From Siphonodentalium dalli (taxonomy: Eukaryota; Mollusca; Scaphopoda; Gadilida; Siphonodentaliidae), in NCBI GenBank assembly GCA_032622095.1, contig CP136065.1, positions 210,966,151-211,030,150 of the forward strand: 64,000 nucleotides of DNA. The letters run 5' to 3'. Below are positions 57,741 to 64,000 of the stretch, one piece after another (position 1 is the first letter of the stretch; each line of letters begins with the position of its first letter). The translations under genes and the position numbers were made by a program. Below the pieces are notes generated by a model. The model did not search any database and had not been told where the DNA came from. It saw nothing but the letters and a program-made list of their open reading frames with translations.

Positions 57741-58141
57741 TTAACCCTTTACCCAACAAACCGGCCAAAACCGGCCAAATAAAGCTTCAACAGCCTAAAA
57801 TATCTTCGGTCTGTCTCAATAAAACCATACAAATATGGATATCATTGGAACCGGCTCATTGACCACATTGTGATGGTTACAGTTATACCCTGTGCCAATG
57901 CATTCTCTTATATATGCGAGTCGACCATAGGTCGCCTCGCATATATAAGAGAATGCATTGGCCTAAAAAAAAATCTTTTTTTAACACTTTTTACCATTTT
58001 TTCTTACATTCTTTAACAATTTTATAATTTTTAATGTGTTAAGACAATGCATTCTGTTATATATGCGAGGCGACCTATGGTCGACTCGCATATATAAGAG
58101 AATGCATTGGCACAGGGCCCTTCTGTTGGGTAAAGGGTTAA
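57741..58141 (-). mobile_element. MITE family A, copy A9
   Basis: Full-length, reverse orientation, TTAA flanks intact, both hairpins present. Confidence 0.88.
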
Positions 58142-58415
58142 ACCAGCAGTGTTCAGCAATAAATAAGCAAACTGTCTCAGGCTTGTCCAACACTAAAGAT
58201 TCGTTCACACTTGTCACACTTGTATAATTTATTGACCATTCAATCTGATTCAGGGAACTTTTCTATATACGGTAAGTTCATAGTATTGAGTGGGTAACAG
58301 CTACAACCATGACCTTCTGTAGACATTGATACGTTATCTTAATATATAAGTGGTCATTCTAAAAATAATTCTGTTCTACTTCTTCAAGAGTAATACTTCA
58401 AATAATGGTACTTGA

Positions 58416-58875
58416 TCTAGCCTGTGTCTGACATTGGCAGAATGAGGTCCCCAGAGGGTGAATGAATTTTAATAATAATAATAATAGTGACGTTATCCCG
58501 CATAGCAGGCTAGCATTACCAAATTCACCATCTGGGAACCTCAATCCCCTTAGGCGTCAACGCGATGGGAGACCTAGGATCAGATTGAAGTTCCCCAGTG
58601 GAAGTTTGTGAAGTTCACCCATTAGTCACCTGGATTATGCATTTTATCTTCTGCAAATTAGGGGATATAGAAACTGAACAGACGGGAAAAAGTAATTAAA
58701 AACAATGTTAATTTGATTCTACAGACACATGTACTTCCCAGAAGATGAAGCCTAAGAAGAATGAGGTCCCCAGAGGGTGAATTTGGTGATGCAAATCCAC
58801 TGTGTGTGATAGCATCACTAAATTCCCCCTCTGGGGAACTCATTCTGCAAATGTCAGACACACTATATCCAGGCA
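58416..58875. mobile_element. hAT-type MITE family DL, copy DL13
   Basis: Arms AGAATGAGGTCCCCAGAGGG and complement, full core. An AAT triplet run interrupts the left arm near 58470. The ends resemble DL2 (CTATATCCAG). Confidence 0.8.
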
Positions 58876-59167
58876 TTTAGATGATTAACAGATTTTCCAT
58901 TGACTTGTTACTAAATACATGATTGTGGTTTAAAAAAATTTAAGTTGGTCAAGTCTCAACCCTTAAAATAAACTCAACTTGCTTCTGTGCTATCACATCA
59001 AGGAACCATGGAAATAAGGAATACCTGAGCCACTTCTGGTAATGACTAGTATACCAGTCTTATGGCACTAACGTTGCATACTTAAACTTTTCGCTGCAGA
59101 TGAAGAAATAACTTTTTATTAACACGTTGACTGCTGACTACAAGTTATCTCGTACTTTTTGTATGTA

Positions 59168-59328
59168 CAGTAATGCCTTAAATAATCAACCCCTTAACCA
59201 CAGCAGAATTATGGGTAACTTAGTGAGAGCTTTCCGATGAATGGCAACAAGCCATATTTCCGACTTAATCCTGAAAGGTTACCCATAATTCTGCTGTGGT
59301 TAGGGGTTGATTATTTAAGGCATTACTA
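59168..59328. mobile_element. MITE family E, copy E10 (inner left arm deleted)
   Basis: Both ends present (CAGTAATGCCTTAAATAATC and complement). The left inner arm is missing between GGGTAACT and AGTGAGAGC. Confidence 0.82.
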
Positions 59329-59629
59329 TAATTGAATGGGCATCAGTAGTGAATGTGTTAAAGAGGTGGTGATATACTACTATAACCATGCACTACCCAA
59401 GTTATGTTTGAGTGGACAGAATATTTCCCATTCACATTCTTACTCAAGGAAAGGTAAGCAGACATACCTGTACGAGTATCAGATCGCATATGTAATCAAA
59501 CTCGACACATGCTCTATCACTTCAGGAAACCCATAATTCACAACTGGTTACCTAATATGATGGATGTACAGCTCAGGCTAAACCTCGCTTAACCCTTTCT
59601 GTACTAAATACTCATCGATGAATAGTTGC

Positions 59630-59699
59630 CCTAGGACATCCTGAAAAATTACCCATAATTCGGCTGTGGTTAAGGAGTCGATTATTTAGGGCATTACTG
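59630..59699. mobile_element. MITE family E, copy E11 (right half only)
   Basis: From CATCCTGAAAAATTACCC to GGGCATTACTG followed by TA. Preceded by a family M-like start. Confidence 0.75.
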
Positions 59700-60709
59700 T
59701 ACCTTAGCCTACATGTGAGGGCTGCCATAGCTTAGCAATCAACTCTCGCCGACTTTCAGTTAGCAACTCTCACCAAGGTTCAGATAGAATCTCTCACGAG
59801 TTTTTGACTTTTCAATAATAAAATACAGTTTATAGCTCTGAACATAAAAAAATTGTAAGTTAATGGATGAAACCAAGGTTAAGCTAGTGCCATAGAACTA
59901 AGTTTTAACAAAAACATGAGCCCAAAATAGTTTTATACTCAGTCTGACTGCAGTGTTTTGCCACTAATGATACCATAAATTTGCAGCGTTAGAATATACT
60001 TAGTATATGTTTTGTTAAGACATTGTGTCTTTGTAGATGAGGTACCTGTATATAATGATTTTCGTTGATCATTTTTTTTCCTCGTCATCTAAGCGGTATA
60101 ATAAGTAAGCCGTTACTAATGGCCTACTCTTCTCATTAACCTGGCTTTCTCTTTGGTTTACCTGTTTAATCTAGGTAACTGGGACACACGTCAGACTAAC
60201 TAATATCATCAACCTTGAATTATCAGAATGCGATGGCTATCAAGAACGCTTGCACTCAATTCAGATGGATGAAACTTAGACAACTTTGAATTCATAAAAA
60301 GTGACATAACTTTGAAGGGGATCCGAATCTTAGAGAAATCAAAATGGGGGTATAAAAAAAGTTTTCACTAACTGAATTTTGTGGAAGAATATATAATTTT
60401 CAAATATGTCAGGATGGAATTGGTGCAATGCCCTATGTCCAGCCCGTAAATAAATGTGAAACTTCTATAAGCAAGGAGATACATAGTCCCATAAAATATT
60501 ATTTCTTTATGTATGTACGGTAGTCTCATAAACTAATAATTCAATTCTGATATAGGAAAAACAAAATGCAGAGAGTGTATTACATTTATATCAATTTGAT
60601 ACTAGATGTACCAGCTGCATTTACGTCATTTATAGACATTGGGTCCAGAAATATTATTCAAAAACATTGAACTCCATCTCTAATTGTCATCAGCCCATCC
60701 CGATCAAAT

Positions 60710-61138
60710 GTGACCCGCCATATCAAATCCAGTCGTAAGTCGGGATTTTTTTTACCCTGTGCCAATGCATTCTCTTATATATGCGAGTCGACCATAGGTC
60801 GCCTCGCATATATAAGAGAATGCATTGGCCTAACAATTTTTTATCATTTTTTTTAAATAAATGTTTCTTACAATTTTTAGGACATTTAGCCCCACACATA
60901 TATAGAAGCATATAGAAGAGTGTCGTCTGCTCATGTTTGTCTGGGGCTCTGTATGGGTGAAATTATAAAATTGTTAAAGAATACAAGAAAAAATTATTAA
61001 AATTGTAAAAAATTGTTAGGCCAATGCATTCTCTTATATATGCGAGGCGACCTATGGTCGACTCGCATATATAAGAGAATGCATTGGCACAGGGTAAAAA
61101 AATCCCGACTTACAACTGGATTTGATATGGCGGGTCAC
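60710..61138. mobile_element. Element N: A/B-type hairpin cassette inside unrelated terminal repeats
   Basis: The terminal inverted repeats are about 45 bp: GTGACCCGCCATATCAAATC, then CAGT, CGTAAGTCGGGATTTTTT; the right arm is the complement with one or two changes. AAAT occurs outside both ends and is the best candidate target duplication. Inside are CCCTGTGCC, hairpin 1, an AT-rich spacer, hairpin 2 and GGCACAGGG, as in family A. About 80 bp of extra sequence sits in the spacer near 60885-60965. Superfamily unclear. Confidence 0.8.
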
Positions 61139-61205
61139 AAATAGACATTCCGTTAGGCTCTACAATGTAGACGACACCTGGAATATCATGCTAGTCACCC
61201 AACTA

Positions 61206-61418
61206 CAGTGATGCCCTAAATAATCGACCCCTTAACCACAGCAGAATTATGGGTAATTTTTCAGGATTTAGTCGGAAATATGGCTTGTTGCCATTCATCG
61301 GAAAGCTCTCACTGAGAGCTATCCGATGAATGGCAACAAGCCATGTTTCCGACTAAATCCTAAAAAGTTACCCATAATTCTTCTGTGGTTAAGGAGACGA
61401 TTATTTAGGGCATTAGTG
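61206..61418. mobile_element. MITE family E, copy E12
   Basis: 213 bp with TA flanks. The right end has a change (GGGCATTAGTG). Confidence 0.87.
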
Positions 61419-62532
61419 TACAGATTGAGATTGAAGTTGCTTAATTACATTGATACATGTATTATCTTTTCGTCTGTTTGTTGTTTGCTTTTAGTGTCTA
61501 AACACCCCTCCAAATTAATAATAGACATGTTCCAATGTATACTTTAATAACTTTATGGGAGAATTCATTTAGGTTCATAAAGGGTTAAATTGAGGAGTGA
61601 GTCAAGGTTACAGCATTACCTATGCATTTATCTGGGTCATCAAATAGGTCGTCATTCTAAAAAGAGAAAAGAAATAAATGAAAGAAAACAAATAAGTGCT
61701 TTCTTCTGAGAGAGGAGATGTTATGTCTATCTTTGATCTGAATGATGCTTTGTACACCTATTATACAAGTTATTCCCCAATTATATAGAATATCTGATAG
61801 ACCTGCTTAGCTTACTGACATACATCTTATGATTATGGGCTGATTCTTATCAGGGAAACCTTTCATATAGCATGCCAGTTATAAAGGTATCTTCATCATC
61901 AGAGGTCTTCTGTGTTGTATATATTAATATATACCAGAGTACTTCTATGGGAAATTACTCATACTTATAACCTTAACATTACTACTAGCTACTGGGTCAT
62001 TATGTTAAATTCAAGTTCAAGCTCTTGTCCATTATAATGTTTTTGCAATGAATTTATACTGATATTGGGGAGTATACAGTATACAGGTATTGACTTTATA
62101 TAAAGGAAGAAGTATATGTTATACCAGTATTTATATAGGAGGGTTCATGTTGAATTTTAGAAGGGAGTCCATTTTTGCAGAAATAGTACTGGCTCATAAA
62201 CTTGTGCCCCAGACATACTGTAGCCACTAGGCCATTATATTAAATTCAAAGCAGCTACTTACATAAAGTACCTCCATTTATTGTAGAGTACATCTAGATA
62301 ATTAGGTGCTTGTTATATCTGGGAGTCTTTTCTCAAAGCACTTTTTGCAAACTACAAAAAGTCTAAATAGTACATCACAGACAAGACAACATGGCTGAAA
62401 AACTGATTCATGGTGCATGTACAGGTATTTTATCTTGACCATTATGTAAACTGAAATCACAGCCTTCACAGGTCGCACACAATGAATTGGTTTACAATGG
62501 AATAATATATCATTTATTTTTTATTTTTCCAG

Positions 62533-62586
62533 GATCTGATTTATATGAAAAAAGGATGGCTAATCAAGCAGGGAACTGGAGAAAAG
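62533..62586 (+). CDS. MPRIP: Exon f: first strand of PH domain 2
   Basis: Eighteen codons, phase 0 both sides, acceptor TATTTTTCCAG and donor AAG|GTAAAC. The peptide is DLIYMKKGWLIKQGTGEK. It matches the start of the second PH domain of vertebrate MPRIP (DLLNFKKGWLTKQ). K-K-G-W-L is the classical first PH strand and G-T-G-E-K the following turn. The next exon should begin with the W-K-K-H-W-F-V-L type strand and lies beyond the window. Confidence 0.9.
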
Positions 62587-63224
62587 GTAAACGAGTCACG
62601 TAACTACGTACAGGGCTCGATTTAACTGGATTCACCTTGCAATTTGCGATGATATTTCCAATTTCTGCTAACCAATTTACAATGAAAAAACATGTATTGG
62701 TAGGAAATGCTATATAAAATCTATCCAGTCTGCAAAATGCTATACAAAATTTAAAAATAAATCGACCCCTGACATAATTATACATATTGCTACATACTCA
62801 GAATCATATAATTATACAAGTTGTTGGTACAATTTGAGATATATACGTTCTAACTGAATTAAAGTTTAGCTACTTGTAAGTTCAAAAAAAAATTGTTTCT
62901 GTCTGAACAATTTTGTGGAATAAATTGTGGATAAATATATTTATTTTTAATAAGTCTTGAAAGTCATGTAAATGAACCATATTATTAAAATGTCTGCCAT
63001 AACAAATTGCTATATTCGAGGTAATCACTTCAGAAGTCATGAAGATGTCTTGTATTTTTCTGTCATGAAAACTTCTAAATTCTAAGATATTTTTCACTCG
63101 CAGAAATAGTTTGGAAAAATCAGTTACATGTGTATTGAAATTAAATTGGATTAAAAGTGATGGATTAATTATGATCTAAAGAGAGAGGGAACCTAAATCC
63201 AGCCATTTATTGGGCCATCTCCTA

Positions 63225-63477
63225 CAAGCCTTGAAATAGCGTGTCTGTCATTCGCAGAATGAGGTCCCCAGTGGGTGAATTTAGTGATGCTACCCCGCAT
63301 AGCGGGCTAGCATCACCAAATTCACCCTCTGGGGACCTCATTCTGCTTACACCTTAGCAGAATGAGGTTCCCAGAGGGTGAATTTGGTGATGCTAGCCCG
63401 CTATGTGGGGTAGCATCACTAATTCACCCTCTGGGGACCTCATTCTGCAAATGACAGATGCACTATTTCAAGGCTTG
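63225..63477. mobile_element. hAT-type MITE family D, copy D7
   Basis: Full-length with four arms. Flanks ATCTCCTA and ACCTCATA match at six of eight positions, so the duplication has decayed. Confidence 0.88.
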
Positions 63478-63604
63478 ACCTCATACTCTACTCAACAAAA
63501 AAAATCCAATAAAAGAATAATTATGAGTCAAGAATGAGAGTTAAAAAATCTTAAAGAACCAGGTACCAACCCGATAATTATAACGAAAATATAACGAAAT
63601 TTTT

Positions 63605-63691
63605 TCAAATGGAGACTTGCCTATATAAGAGATTGCGCAGCACATTATCTTTAATGCTGCCAGACCGCAGCTCCCATCATGAAAGGGTTAA
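63605..63691. mobile_element. MITE family C, copy C13 (right end only)
   Basis: Keeps GGAGACTTGCCTATATAAGA through CTCCCATCATGAAAGGG and TTAA. The left half has been replaced by rearranged sequence. Confidence 0.72.
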
Positions 63692-63962
63692 CCCTTCCAT
63701 GACTGGAGCTTCCTGAAATATGTTAAATTTTAGTTATAATTATCAGGTTGGTACCTGGTTCTTTTAGATTTTTTAACTCTCATTCTTGATTCGCATATAT
63801 AAGAGAATACATTGGCCTAAACATATTTACCGTGACCTTGTAGGCCAGTGCATTCTCGTATATATGCGAGGCTCCGTATGAGAGACTCACATATACAACA
63901 GACTGCACTGGGACTGGATATTTAATGCTGCACCAGTGCAGCTCCCTCCATGAAAGGGTTAA
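63688..63962. mobile_element. MITE family C, copy C14 with a replaced first arm
   Basis: Shares its left TTAA with C13. After CTTCCTGAAAT the expected first hairpin arm is missing. In its place is ~60 bp that is the reverse complement of sequence upstream of C13. From TCGCATATATAAGAGAAT onward it is a normal C copy with terminal TTAA. Confidence 0.75.
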
Positions 63963-64000
63963 CAAACTTTTACAAATATTATATGTAAATTGACAACACA

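Larger units (their letters stand above)
51181..62532 (+). other. Intron between exons e and f (11.4 kb)
   Basis: Holds G, E, C, D, DL, M, A and N copies. No recognised feature in about 51575-52020, 52860-53105, 53580-54450, 54700-55510, 55785-56940, 57590-57740, 58145-58415, 58880-59160, 59705-60705 and 61425-62530. A poly-G run lies at 56028-56041. A right-end fragment of family M (TTCATAAAGGGTTAA) ends near 61588. Confidence 0.6.
935..62586 (+). other. MPRIP: MPRIP-like gene, six exons visible (partial gene)
   Basis: Six exons on one strand chain together without a frame break: 66+152+97+729+75+54 = 1173 nt, 391 codons. The predicted order is PH domain 1, Ser-rich disordered linker, start of PH domain 2. 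Known family members (MPRIP/p116RIP, fly outspread) have two PH domains followed by a long coiled coil that binds the myosin phosphatase targeting subunit and RhoA, and they associate with F-actin. The start codon and the N-terminal end of PH1 are upstream of the window. Most of PH2 and the coiled coil are downstream. Intron lengths are about 9.7, 29.2, 1.3, 8.9 and 11.4 kb. The assignment rests on PH1 similarity and the KKGWL start of PH2. The linker exons are joined by phase, not by homology. Confidence 0.88.
62587..64000 (+). other. Intron downstream of exon f, 5' part
   Basis: Contains D7 and the rearranged C13/C14 pair. The rest (about 62590-63220) is AT-rich with nothing recognised. The next PH2 exon is not reached. 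Confidence 0.6.

Overview
This window is a piece of an AT-rich animal genome. Almost all of it is intron, and it belongs to one gene on the + strand. Six short exons, joined through compatible GT-AG splice sites and phases, give 391 codons. They encode most of an N-terminal PH domain (W-Q-R-R-F-F-V-L, then a C-terminal helix around M-W-W-Y-D-V-L), a long Ser-rich disordered linker, and the first strand of a second PH domain (D-L-I-Y-M-K-K-G-W-L). That architecture is myosin phosphatase Rho-interacting protein (MPRIP / p116RIP; outspread in flies), an actin- and myosin-phosphatase-associated scaffold. The start codon lies upstream of the window. The rest of PH2 and the coiled coil lie downstream. 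No second protein gene, true tRNA, rRNA or CRISPR array is supported. Dense TACATGTA words, tRNA-headed SINEs with an AATC tail and long MITE-filled introns suggest a marine invertebrate, perhaps a lophotrochozoan. I cannot name the species.

Layout: upstream intron 1-934; exon a 935-1000; 9.7 kb intron; exon b 10715-10866; 29.2 kb intron; exon c 40066-40162; 1.3 kb intron; exon d 41471-42199; 8.9 kb intron; exon e 51106-51180; 11.4 kb intron; exon f 62533-62586; downstream intron to the end.

The introns are packed with short non-autonomous transposons in repeated families. The names used below are mine. A, B and C are TTAA-flanked piggyBac-type MITEs with different outer ends but related inner hairpins. 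D (short) and DL (long) are hAT-type elements with CAAGCC ends and 8-bp target duplications. E is a near-perfect ~213-bp palindrome flanked by TA (Tc1/mariner type). F is a 514-bp foldback. G, K, L and M are other dispersed repeats. H is a CpG-rich TIR element. N carries the A/B inner cassette inside unrelated ends. There are also Helitron-like copies, three tRNA-headed SINEs, a 725-bp hAT-like element, a higher-order tandem repeat, minisatellites and simple repeats.

The most interesting signal is modularity. One hairpin cassette, bounded by CCCTGTGCC and GGCACAGGG, recurs inside at least three different outer terminal sequences. Several nested insertions can be read precisely because an empty site exists elsewhere in the window. 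The many short open reading frames are translations of these repeats and are not annotated as genes.
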